Shown piece after piece: positions 1 through 6,522 of a DNA stretch of 24,824 nucleotides. The notes under the pieces were generated by a model. The model was not told the DNA's origin, made no database searches, and saw only the letters and a list, made by a program, of their open reading frames with translations. This DNA is from CAZEZY01 sp964516635 (lineage in GTDB: Bacteria; Pseudomonadota; Gammaproteobacteria; Burkholderiales; Burkholderiaceae_C), in the NCBI GenBank assembly GCA_964516635.1, contig CAZEZY010000023.1, positions 1-24,824 on the forward strand, in the 5' to 3' direction. A program made the position numbers and the translations under genes. Numbering within the stretch: the first letter of the stretch is position 1; each line of letters starts with the position of its first letter.

Positions 1-307
1 GTACCAGCGCAGCGCCGACATCTTTTTGGGTGTGCCCTTCAACATCGCCAGCTACGCGCTGCTGACCCACATGCTGGCCCAGCAATGTGACCTGGACGTG
101 GGCGACTTCATCTGGACCGGCGGCGACTGCCACATCTACAGCAATCATTTCGAACAGGTGGAACTGCAGCTCAGCCGGGAGCCCCTGCCCTACCCCACCC
201 TGCACATCCGGCGCCGCCCGGATTCGATCTTCGACTACGCCCACGAAGACTTTGACGTGCGGGACTACCAGCACCATCCCGCCATCAAGGCCCCGGTGGC
301 GGTCTGA
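1..307 (+). CDS. thyA: Thymidylate synthase, C-terminal part (5' truncated by window edge)
   Basis: Thymidylate synthase makes dTMP from dUMP using methylene-tetrahydrofolate as carbon and hydride donor. Only about the last 101 residues are present; the reading frame is open from base 2, so the gene starts outside the window and the catalytic Cys is not visible. What is visible is diagnostic: a segment reading YQRSADIFLGVPFNIASYALL, containing the conserved Asn that contacts the uracil ring, followed by WTGGDCHIYSNH, whose His and Tyr bind the dUMP sugar, and a C-terminus ending in APVAV typical of the family. The stop at 305-307 lies 10 nt before the next gene, so the two are probably co-transcribed. 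dcd, which also feeds dTTP synthesis, lies 1.3 kb away on the other strand. Confidence 0.95.
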   Translation, partial: YQRSADIFLGVPFNIASYALLTHMLAQQCDLDVGDFIWTGGDCHIYSNHFEQVELQLSREPLPYPTLHIRRRPDSIFDYAHEDFDVRDYQHHPAIKAPVAV

Positions 308-317
308 TCCCCAGGCC

Positions 318-1211
318 ATGCTGAACCGGAACCAGGCCTTCGGGCTGGTGGCCCTCACCTTGATGTGGGGCGTGAACTGGCCGATGATGAAGCTCTCGCT
401 GCAGGAGCTGTCGCCTTTGTACTTCCGCGCCGTGACCATGACCGGTGGCGCCCTGTGGCTGTTCGCCTTCTACCACCAGCGTGGCGTGCGGCTGAGCCCG
501 GTGGGCCAGGAATGGCGCAGCATCGTGACCCTGGCCGTCCCCAACATGCTGGGCTGGCACACCCTGGCGATTTTCGGGGTGGCGGCGCTGGCTTCGGGCC
601 GGGCGGCCATTCTGGGTTTCACCATGCCGGTATGGACCGTCCTGCTGGGAGCGCTGTTTTTTGGCCAGCACCTCACCCGCCGTTCGGCTTTTGCGGCCCT
701 GGCCGTGGCCGGTGCCGTGGCGCTGCTGCTGGCCGACGAGTTCGGCGCCATGGCAGGCCGCCCGGTGGGCGTGCTGGTGATGCTGGGTGCCGCGATCAGC
801 TGGGCCATCGGCACCCTCATGATGCGCCGTGCCACCCTCACCCTGCCTGTGGAGGCCCTGACGGTCTGGATGATGGCGTTCACTTCAGGGGCGCTGTGGG
901 TCATGGCCCTGATCTTCGAGCCTTGGCCAAGCTGGGATTTCAGCATGCGCATGTGGGGGCTGCTGGCCTACGGGGTGTTCCTCAACTACGGCTTTGCACA
1001 GATCATCTGGTTCTCGCTGGCACGCCATTTGCCGCCGGCCACCAGCGCCATGAGTGTGATGATGGTGCCCCTGATCGGCACCGCCAGTGCGACGGTGATC
1101 GCAGGGGAGTGGCCCCGCTGGCAGGATGGGGTGGCCGTGGTCTGCGTGATGATGGCCATTGCGGCCGTGCTGCTGCCGGCGGGCGCCTGGCGGAATCTGC
1201 TGCGTCGCTGA
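318..1211 (+). CDS. EamA-family (DMT superfamily) membrane transporter
   Basis: Predicted 297-residue inner-membrane protein of the drug/metabolite transporter superfamily, with two tandem EamA repeats and roughly ten hydrophobic helices. The N-terminal segment with LMWGVNWPMMKLSL is the usual first EamA helix, and a second repeat starts near GVLVMLGAAISWAIGTLMMRR. The ATG at 318 was chosen because it lies just after the thyA stop and starts directly at the first helix; a much longer upstream extension in this frame would overlap thyA and reads as non-natural sequence. Substrate cannot be told from sequence: relatives export amino acids, metabolites or toxic compounds. The stop is only 2 nt from the stop of the convergent cupin gene, and I see no terminator hairpin between them. 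Confidence 0.88.
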   Translation: MLNRNQAFGLVALTLMWGVNWPMMKLSLQELSPLYFRAVTMTGGALWLFAFYHQRGVRLSPVGQEWRSIVTLAVPNMLGWHTLAIFGVAALASGRAAILGFTMPVWTVLLGALFFGQHLTRRSAFAALAVAGAVALLLADEFGAMAGRPVGVLVMLGAAISWAIGTLMMRRATLTLPVEALTVWMMAFTSGALWVMALIFEPWPSWDFSMRMWGLLAYGVFLNYGFAQIIWFSLARHLPPATSAMSVMMVPLIGTASATVIAGEWPRWQDGVAVVCVMMAIAAVLLPAGAWRNLLRR

Positions 1212-1213
1212 GA

Positions 1214-1585
1214 TCACTCGACGATGACGTACACCTTCACGACCGTTTCCAGCACCTGAAAGGAACCGGTGAAACCAGGCGGGATGTGAAGGGACTGGCC
1301 TGGCCCTGCTTCCTCGTGGCTGCCGTCGTGCCGGCGCACGCGACAGCGCCCTTCCAGCACCGTGAATATTTCACGTTCGGTGGGCCCGAAAACAATGGCC
1401 CATTCACCGGGCTCACAACGCCAGACGCCCGTGCTGAGGGTCTGGGCGCCACCCAGCGGCGCCTCCACCTGATTCCACGTCTCTCGCAAGGGGTTGCCCT
1501 GGATGAGACGGTCCGGGCGGGGGTGTGAAGTCTCGGGCACCCCCTTCATCGGGAAGCCGAACGACAGCAGGTCATAAGCCGACAT
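1214..1585 (-). CDS. Small cupin-domain protein (cupin_3 / EutQ-like)
   Basis: A 123-residue single-domain protein with the cupin beta-barrel pattern: a GVWRCEPGEW strand, then FTVLEGRCRVRRHDG, then GPGQSLHIPPGFTGSFQV. This resembles the cupin_3 (DUF861) group also seen in EutQ-like proteins. The usual metal-binding HxH of classical cupins is not evident in the first motif, which is common in this subgroup, so metal binding and enzymatic activity are uncertain. The start at 1585 is preceded by a strong GAGGAG ribosome-binding site. It lies 9 nt after the dcd stop on the same strand, so it is probably co-transcribed with dcd. No specific function can be assigned. Confidence 0.8.
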   Translation of the reverse strand: MSAYDLLSFGFPMKGVPETSHPRPDRLIQGNPLRETWNQVEAPLGGAQTLSTGVWRCEPGEWAIVFGPTEREIFTVLEGRCRVRRHDGSHEEAGPGQSLHIPPGFTGSFQVLETVVKVYVIVE

Positions 1586-1594
1586 GTTCGCTCC

Positions 1595-2161
1595 TCAGGC
1601 ACGGGGCAGCGTCACGCCGTGCTGCCCCTGGTATTTGACACCCCTGTCCTTGTAGGACACGTCGCAGACCTCATCGCTCTCGAAGAACAGCACCTGAGCA
1701 CACCCTTCGCCGGCGTAGATCTTGGCCGGCAGTGGCGTGGTGTTGCTGAATTCGAGGGTCACAAAGCCTTCCCATTCGGGTTCGAAGGGCGTCACGTTCA
1801 CGATGATGCCGCAGCGCGCATAGGTGCTCTTGCCCAGACAGATGGTGAGCACATTGCGCGGAATGCGAAAGTATTCGACCGTGCGGGCCAGCGCGAAGCT
1901 GTTGGGCGGGATGATGCAGTGGTCGCCGTGAAAATCGACAAAGCTTTTTTCGTCGAAATTCTTCGGGTCCACCACGGTGCTGTGGATGTTGGTGAACACC
2001 TTGAATTCCGGCGCGCAGCGGATGTCGTAGCCATAGCTGCTGGTGCCGTAGCTGATGATTTTCCTGCCGTCGACCTGACGGATCTGCCCGGGTTCGAACG
2101 GGTCGATCATGCCGTGCTGTTCAGCCATGCGGCGTATCCACTTGTCGCTCTTGATGCTCAT
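1595..2161 (-). CDS. dcd: dCTP deaminase
   Basis: dCTP deaminase converts dCTP to dUTP, the precursor of dUMP for thymidylate synthase. The 188-residue protein is full length for the family. It carries the GKSTYAR phosphate-contacting segment (residues 110-116), the WEGFVTLEFSN motif (130-140) with Glu137 as the likely catalytic base by comparison with E. coli Dcd, and the C-terminal YQGQHGVTLP that closes over the active site. The ATG at 2161 has a GGAG ribosome-binding site a few bases upstream and matches the family's usual MSIKSDKWIR beginning. Its promoter candidate overlaps the end of znuA, so the gene may be expressed independently of the zinc operon. Confidence 0.97.
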   Translation of the reverse strand: MSIKSDKWIRRMAEQHGMIDPFEPGQIRQVDGRKIISYGTSSYGYDIRCAPEFKVFTNIHSTVVDPKNFDEKSFVDFHGDHCIIPPNSFALARTVEYFRIPRNVLTICLGKSTYARCGIIVNVTPFEPEWEGFVTLEFSNTTPLPAKIYAGEGCAQVLFFESDEVCDVSYKDRGVKYQGQHGVTLPRA

Positions 2162-2183
2162 GCGTGCGCTCCAGTTCGAACCG

Positions 2184-2211
2184 ATTGTAGGGGGTCGAAT
2201 CGCCCTGTCAG
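2184..2211 (-). promoter_or_regulatory. Candidate sigma-70 promoter for dcd
   Basis: Read on the minus strand, a CTGACA box (2206-2211) and a TACAAT box (2184-2189) are separated by 16 nt, close to the sigma-70 consensus. Transcription would begin about 15 nt before the dcd start codon. The -35 box overlaps the znuA stop codon. This is a pattern match only. Confidence 0.5.
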
Positions 2212-3149
2212 GGTGCCTGGATGGCCTGGATCAAGGCGCGCGAATTGAACCGCATCATGGCGATGTAGTCATCGGCATTCCCACCAGCCGGACTCAGCGA
2301 ATCCGAGTAGAGCTTGCCAGACAGTTTGAGACCGGTTTCCCGGGCAATGCGTTCGATCAGACGCGGATCGGACACGTTCTCGACAAACAGCGCCCGGACA
2401 CGCTGCTCACGGACCTGCCGGACCAGCCGGGCCACGCCCTGGGCCGAGGCCTCGCTCTCGTTGCTCACCCCACGGGCCGCGAAGAACGACACCCCGTAAG
2501 CCTGCGCATAGTAGGCAAACGCATCGTGCGAGACGATGACCCGGCGTTGGGCCTCGGGAATCGGCGCCCACAGGGCACGGATCTCGGCATCGAGGTCGCG
2601 CAGTTGCGCGTCGTAGACCGCCGCGCGCTGACGATAGGTCTCACACCCAGCGGCATCGGCCAGGCAAAGGCCGTCGGCAATCTTGCCCACATAGTGCCGC
2701 GCGTGCGCCACGTTCTGCCACGCATGGGGATCCCGATCGCCATGGTGGTGATGCCCTCCATGGTGGTGGTGCCCATGGCCGGCCGCCTTGATCGTCGGCA
2801 CGCCCGAAGATGCCACCACGTGGGTGCCCTTGAAACCCGCATTCTGGATCAGGCGGGTGATCCAGCCCTCGAACCCGATGCCGTTGGAGACCACCACACG
2901 GGCCTGGGCCACCTGCCGGACGTGCGAGGGCGTGGGTTGAAAGGCATGGGCATCGCTGCCGGCGGGCACCAGCACCTGGACTTGCACGCGGTCACCCCCC
3001 ACCTGCTTGACCCAGTCACCCAGAATGCTGAAGGTGGCCACCACGGGCAGCGGCTGCTTTGCCCCATCTGCCGCATGAACACCCCCCACCATCGCAGCCA
3101 TCAGCACGGAGACTCGTGCCATCCGACTCAGCCAGGATCTAGCCAACAT
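2208..3149 (-). CDS. znuA: Periplasmic zinc-binding protein of zinc ABC importer
   Basis: A 313-residue cluster A-1 metal-binding protein (ZnuA/AdcA type) that captures Zn(II) in the periplasm and delivers it to ZnuBC. It starts with a Sec signal peptide ending near VHA-A (residue 26). Likely zinc ligands are His68 (SDAHAF), His142 (DPHAW), His208 (SHDAF) and Asp283 (YSDSL), the usual three His plus one Asp of ZnuA. Between the first two lies a short His-rich loop (residues 125-136, eight His in two blocks of four with GHG and GG spacers), the flexible loop typical of zinc rather than manganese receptors. ATG 3149 was chosen over one at 3245 because it begins the signal peptide, is preceded by a GAAAGG ribosome-binding site and lies 2 nt from the znuB stop. 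Confidence 0.93.
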   Translation of the reverse strand: MLARSWLSRMARVSVLMAAMVGGVHAADGAKQPLPVVATFSILGDWVKQVGGDRVQVQVLVPAGSDAHAFQPTPSHVRQVAQARVVVSNGIGFEGWITRLIQNAGFKGTHVVASSGVPTIKAAGHGHHHHGGHHHHGDRDPHAWQNVAHARHYVGKIADGLCLADAAGCETYRQRAAVYDAQLRDLDAEIRALWAPIPEAQRRVIVSHDAFAYYAQAYGVSFFAARGVSNESEASAQGVARLVRQVREQRVRALFVENVSDPRLIERIARETGLKLSGKLYSDSLSPAGGNADDYIAMMRFNSRALIQAIQAP

Positions 3150-3151
3150 GT

Positions 3152-4024
3152 TCAACCTTTCAAATGGACGCGGGACGGCCGCAGGGTGCGAATCACGCCA
3201 AACGGCGCCGCCAGCATGGACACCACGTAGAACGCCCCCAGGCACAGGACGATGGCTGGCCCGGTGGGCCAGTCAACGTGGTAGGACAGCAACAACCCGA
3301 TGACACAGGCGCTGGCGGCCAGCAGGGGCGCGACCAGCAGCAGCGGGACCATGCGCCGCAGCCACAGCCGCGCTGTGGCGGCCGGTAGCACCATGATGCC
3401 CACCGCCATGAGCGTGCCCAGCGCGTGGAAACCCGCCACCAGGTTCAGCACCACCAGCATCAGAAAGCCGTAGTGGGCCACCGGGCTCCAGCGGCTCACC
3501 ATGCGCAGGTAGTCGGGGTCGGCGCATTCCAGCACCAGGGGTCGGTACAGCAGGCGAAGGGCGATCAGGGTCACGGCGGCAATCCCCGCCAGGAGCATCA
3601 ACGCGGCACCATCGAGCGCCAGCGCGGAACCAAACAGCACGTGCAGCAGATCCAGGTGATTGCCCCGCATCGAGACGATCAGCACCCCCAGTGCCAGCGA
3701 GAGCAGGTAGAACGCGGCCAGACTCACGTCCTCACGGAGCACGGTGGAGCGGGCGATCAGCCCGGAACCCACGGCGACCACCATACCGGCCACGATGCCG
3801 CCCAGCGTCATGGCCGTCAGTGAGAGCCCCGACACCAGGTAGCCGATCGCGGCGCCCGGCAGGATGGCGTGGGCCATGGCGTCACCGGTCAGGCTCATGC
3901 GGCGCAGCATCAGGAACACGCCCATCGGCGCGGCACTCAGCGAGAGCACCACACAGCCGATGAGGGCGCTGCGCATGAAGCCAAACTCCAGAAATGGCGC
4001 AATGACAAGGTTCACGAGGGTCAT
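3152..4024 (-). CDS. znuB: Zinc ABC importer permease
   Basis: A 290-residue ABC-3 family permease, almost wholly hydrophobic with about eight to nine membrane helices. The family hallmark is visible at GDAMAHAILPGAAIGYL near the N-terminus and in the HALGTLMAVGIMVLPAATARLW segment, which couples to the ATPase. It forms the channel through which zinc released by ZnuA enters the cytoplasm. ATG 4024 was chosen because it lies 7 nt after the znuC stop and opens directly into the first helix; the longer reading from 4132 would translate the out-of-frame end of znuC. Gene order znuC-znuB-znuA with 7 and 2 nt gaps indicates a single operon. Confidence 0.93.
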   Translation of the reverse strand: MTLVNLVIAPFLEFGFMRSALIGCVVLSLSAAPMGVFLMLRRMSLTGDAMAHAILPGAAIGYLVSGLSLTAMTLGGIVAGMVVAVGSGLIARSTVLREDVSLAAFYLLSLALGVLIVSMRGNHLDLLHVLFGSALALDGAALMLLAGIAAVTLIALRLLYRPLVLECADPDYLRMVSRWSPVAHYGFLMLVVLNLVAGFHALGTLMAVGIMVLPAATARLWLRRMVPLLLVAPLLAASACVIGLLLSYHVDWPTGPAIVLCLGAFYVVSMLAAPFGVIRTLRPSRVHLKG

Positions 4025-4031
4025 CCGTGAC

Positions 4032-4880
4032 TCAGTGGGTGTGGGTGTGGGTGTGTCCGTGGCGATGCGGCGGGTCGGCGATCTCGGCATCGGGCAGATC
4101 GGGCGCGTCGGGGACATCGCACACGGGCGCATGGTCCTCGAAGGCCTCCTGGCGACCCCGCGCCCGGTCCAGGTGGGCGGGTGTCAGCACCGTGGCGGTC
4201 GGCCCCACCGCCACCGGCTCACGGGCCAGCAACAGGGTCAGCGGAAAATGCGCCCGTACCGTGGCCAGGTCGTGCAGCACCACGATCTGGGTGCGCCCCT
4301 GTTCATGCCAGCGATGCATGAGGGCCAGCAGATCGTCGGTGGTTCGCTGGTCCACCGCGGCAAAGGGTTCGTCCAGCAGCAGGGTGGGGGCGTCCTGCAG
4401 CATCAGGCGGGCAAAGAGGGTCCGCTGGAACTGACCGCCCGACAGCGTGTCGAGGGTTCGCCGCTCGAAACCCTGCAATCCCACCGCGGCAATCGCCTCG
4501 GAGGCCCGTTCTCGATGCGACTGACGCCACCAGCCCAGCGCGCCCACCTCGTGCCAAAGCCCCGACAGCACGAATTCCTGCACGCTGAGGGGAAACGACC
4601 GGTCGATGTCGGGGGTCTGGGGCAGATAGGCCACACGTCCGCCCCCCAGCCCGTGGATGTGCCCGCCCGTCAGCGGCACCCGACCCGCCAGCGCCTTGAG
4701 CAAGGTGGACTTCCCGGCGCCGTTGGGGCCCACGACCGCCACCAGGCTGCCGGCGGGCCAGCGTACCGACAGGTGATGGACCGCCGGATGGCGTTCGTAG
4801 CCGACCGTCAGGTTTTCCAGCACAATATCGGTGCAAGGGTTGCCGCCCTTTGGTGGCGATTGCAAGTGTGGGTCGGTCAT
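4032..4880 (-). CDS. znuC: Zinc ABC importer ATPase with His-rich C-terminal tail
   Basis: A 282-residue ABC ATPase that powers zinc uptake. It has Walker A GPNGAGKST (51-59), Q-loop YLPQTPDIDR (85-94), signature LSGGQFQR (146-153), Walker B LLLDEP (167-172) and the switch His in VLHD. After the ATPase fold, the last residues form an acidic stretch followed by a tail with six His in eleven residues (HRHGHTHTHTH) right at the C-terminus, which suggests a cytoplasmic metal-binding end. The tail's Thr-His pairs come from a hexanucleotide repeat at 4035-4052. ATG 4880 is preferred; a longer frame from 5000 would run back through the zur start region. It is the first gene of the znuCBA operon and divergent from zur. 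Confidence 0.92.
   Translation of the reverse strand: MTDPHLQSPPKGGNPCTDIVLENLTVGYERHPAVHHLSVRWPAGSLVAVVGPNGAGKSTLLKALAGRVPLTGGHIHGLGGGRVAYLPQTPDIDRSFPLSVQEFVLSGLWHEVGALGWWRQSHRERASEAIAAVGLQGFERRTLDTLSGGQFQRTLFARLMLQDAPTLLLDEPFAAVDQRTTDDLLALMHRWHEQGRTQIVVLHDLATVRAHFPLTLLLAREPVAVGPTATVLTPAHLDRARGRQEAFEDHAPVCDVPDAPDLPDAEIADPPHRHGHTHTHTH
4035..4052. repeat. Hexanucleotide tandem repeat, three perfect GTGGGT units
   Basis: Three exact copies of GTGGGT on the plus strand. Read on the minus strand in the znuC frame they encode Thr-His pairs directly before the stop codon. A gain or loss of units would keep the frame and change the number of His residues. Confidence 0.9.
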
Positions 4881-4901
4881 TGATCTGCCCGCGCAATTAA
4901 T

Positions 4902-4914
4902 GCAACAATGTTGC
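4902..4914. promoter_or_regulatory. Candidate Zur operator between znuC and zur
   Basis: A perfect 6-bp inverted repeat, GCAACA-A-TGTTGC, lies in the 79-nt region between the divergent znuC and zur start codons. On the znuC strand it sits between a possible CATTAA -10 box and a weak -35 region 17 nt upstream. A further ATGTTAT half-site lies at 4924-4930. Position, symmetry and the adjacent zur gene fit autoregulated zinc repression. The sequence only partly resembles published Zur boxes, so identity is inferred from context. Confidence 0.5.
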
Positions 4915-4959
4915 GAAAACTCCGATGTTATCGCATTCTGTCGTCGCGGCCCTCTGATC

Positions 4960-5448
4960 ATGAATACCGGTGCTTCCCTGCCCCCCGACCTCGCCGACAC
5001 GCTGCGTCAGGCGGGACTGCGGCTGACTGCGGCAACGCGCGCGGTGCTTCAGTTGTTTGCCAGCGAACCGGGTTGGTCCGCCACGCACGCCGAGGTGCAC
5101 GAGCGGCTGCGCCAGCAACAGCGACCGATCAACCGGGTGACGCTCTATCGCCTGCTGGACCGACTGGGTGGCTGCGGTGTCCTGACCCGCTACCACAACG
5201 ACGACGAGCGCGCCTGGCGCTTTGTGTGGGCCGGAGGCCACGCCCAGGACGACTGGTCCACCCGCTTCGAGTGCGACACCTGCCACCGCCAGTTTCCCCT
5301 CCATGAAGCGGCTGAACCCACCCGGGCAGCGACCGAACAGGTACTGGCGGTGCTGGAAACCATGGGGCACCGCGGGCAACGCGTGGACGTGTCGATTCAC
5401 GGCACCTGCGCGGGCTGCGACACCCCTGGCGAAACCCATCCCGCGTGA
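4960..5448 (+). CDS. zur: Zinc-responsive Fur-family repressor
   Basis: A 162-residue Fur-family transcription factor. The N-terminal winged helix includes RPINRVTLYRLLDRL (residues 55-69), the DNA-recognition helix of the family. The C-terminal dimerisation and metal domain has two CxxC pairs, Cys105/Cys108 and Cys150/Cys153, the structural zinc site of Zur/Fur proteins. Divergent placement from znuCBA makes Zur more likely than Fur or PerR. When zinc is ample it should bind the operator at 4902-4914 and shut off uptake. ATG 4960 was chosen because the protein then starts with a normal Fur-family N-terminus; an in-frame start at 4831 would overlap znuC and add unrelated residues. It ends 26 nt before the convergent adenine deaminase gene. 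Confidence 0.9.
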   Translation: MNTGASLPPDLADTLRQAGLRLTAATRAVLQLFASEPGWSATHAEVHERLRQQQRPINRVTLYRLLDRLGGCGVLTRYHNDDERAWRFVWAGGHAQDDWSTRFECDTCHRQFPLHEAAEPTRAATEQVLAVLETMGHRGQRVDVSIHGTCAGCDTPGETHPA

Positions 5449-5474
5449 GCACCTTCCTCGGGGACCTGACAGGC

Positions 5475-6521
5475 TCAGTCGTGCTCCCGGAGGCTTTCAA
5501 AAAATGCCTTGAGTTGCCGTTGCCAGCCTCGCCGAGTGGTTTCATCGGCAAAACTGGCTTCAAAGCTGTTGGATGCCAGCTGCCAGGCCTCGCGAGCGCC
5601 CAGCCCCAGCGCGGCAAACAGCTGGATGAAGTTTTCGTTGAGGTAGCCACCGAAGTAGGCCGGATCATCGGAATTGATGGTCACGCACAGACCGGCGTCG
5701 AGCAACTGCTTCAGATTGTGCTGCGCCAGCGACGGAAACACGCACAGCTTGACGTTGGACAGCGGACAGACCGTCAGCGGCACGCGCTCGGCGGCCAGCC
5801 GCTGCATGAGCGTGGCATCGTGAACCGACTGGACACCGTGGTCGATCCGTTCCACCTTCAACCCATCCAGCGCGCTCCAGATGTAGGCAGGAGGCCCCTC
5901 CTCGCCGGCATGGGCCACCACATGCAGCCCCAGTTCGCGACATCGCGCAAACACGCGTTCGAACTTCTCGGGGGGATGACCCAGCTCGCTGGAGTCCAGC
6001 CCGACACCAATGAAATGGTGCCGGAAAGGCAACGCGGCCTCCAGCGTGGCGAACGCGTCTTCTTCGCTCAGGTGGCGAAGGAAACACAGGATGAGCTTCG
6101 CACTCAGCCCGAACGCCTCGTGCGCCCGCTGACAGGCATGGTGCAGACCCTGGATGATGGTGCCCATGGGAACACCGCGCGCGGTGTGGGTCTGCGGATC
6201 GAAAAAGATTTCGGCATGCACCACGTTCTCGGCAGCGGCTTTCTGCAGATAGGCCCAGGCCATGTCGAAAAAGTCCTGCTCGTGGTGCAGGACGCTGGCA
6301 CCGGCATAGTAGATGTCCAGAAAACTCTGGAGATCGGTGAACGCATAGGCCGCCCGCAAGGCCTCCACGCTGTCGTAGGGCAAGGGCACGCCGTTGCGTC
6401 TGGCCAGCTCGAAGATCAGTTCCGGTTCCAGGGAGCCCTCGATGTGGATGTGCAGCTCGGCCTTGGGCATGCGGCGCAGCACCGCAGGCATGCGCGCCGG
6501 CGTGATGAGGGGCAGATGCAT
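5475..6521 (-). CDS. Adenine deaminase, adenosine-deaminase-like (AdeC-independent type)
   Basis: A 348-residue amidohydrolase of the adenosine/adenine deaminase family (COG1816). Zinc ligands and catalytic residues are visible: HIH at 24-26, His204 and Glu207 in VAHAGEEGPP, His228 in ERIDHG and Asp285 in INSDDPAYFGGY. From memory it resembles Pseudomonas aeruginosa PA0148 over its length (FLDLYYAGADVL, FDPQTHT, VGLDSSE-GHPP, CPLSN-KLCVF), and that protein was shown experimentally to deaminate adenine rather than adenosine. True adenosine deaminases carry Asp after HxH-x (ribose contact); here it is Glu28. I therefore call it adenine deaminase (adenine to hypoxanthine plus ammonia). Automatic annotation will probably say adenosine deaminase. 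ATG 6521 is 1 nt after the Rieske stop, with GGAG upstream, so it is translationally coupled. Confidence 0.85.
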   Translation of the reverse strand: MHLPLITPARMPAVLRRMPKAELHIHIEGSLEPELIFELARRNGVPLPYDSVEALRAAYAFTDLQSFLDIYYAGASVLHHEQDFFDMAWAYLQKAAAENVVHAEIFFDPQTHTARGVPMGTIIQGLHHACQRAHEAFGLSAKLILCFLRHLSEEDAFATLEAALPFRHHFIGVGLDSSELGHPPEKFERVFARCRELGLHVVAHAGEEGPPAYIWSALDGLKVERIDHGVQSVHDATLMQRLAAERVPLTVCPLSNVKLCVFPSLAQHNLKQLLDAGLCVTINSDDPAYFGGYLNENFIQLFAALGLGAREAWQLASNSFEASFADETTRRGWQRQLKAFFESLREHD

Positions 6522-6522
6522 G

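Noticed and set aside
285..671. Long open frames antisense to the EamA gene and similar ones across the window
   Set aside because: Typical of high-GC DNA. The translations are rich in Arg/Pro/His with no family features and lie opposite well-supported genes.
5447..5486. Inverted repeat GAGCAC/GTGCTC between zur and the adenine deaminase gene as a shared terminator
   Set aside because: The 28-nt loop and lack of a T-run make an intrinsic terminator unlikely.
5475..6521. Naming the gene add (adenosine deaminase)
   Set aside because: The Glu after HxH and close resemblance to the experimentally studied PA0148 favour adenine as substrate.
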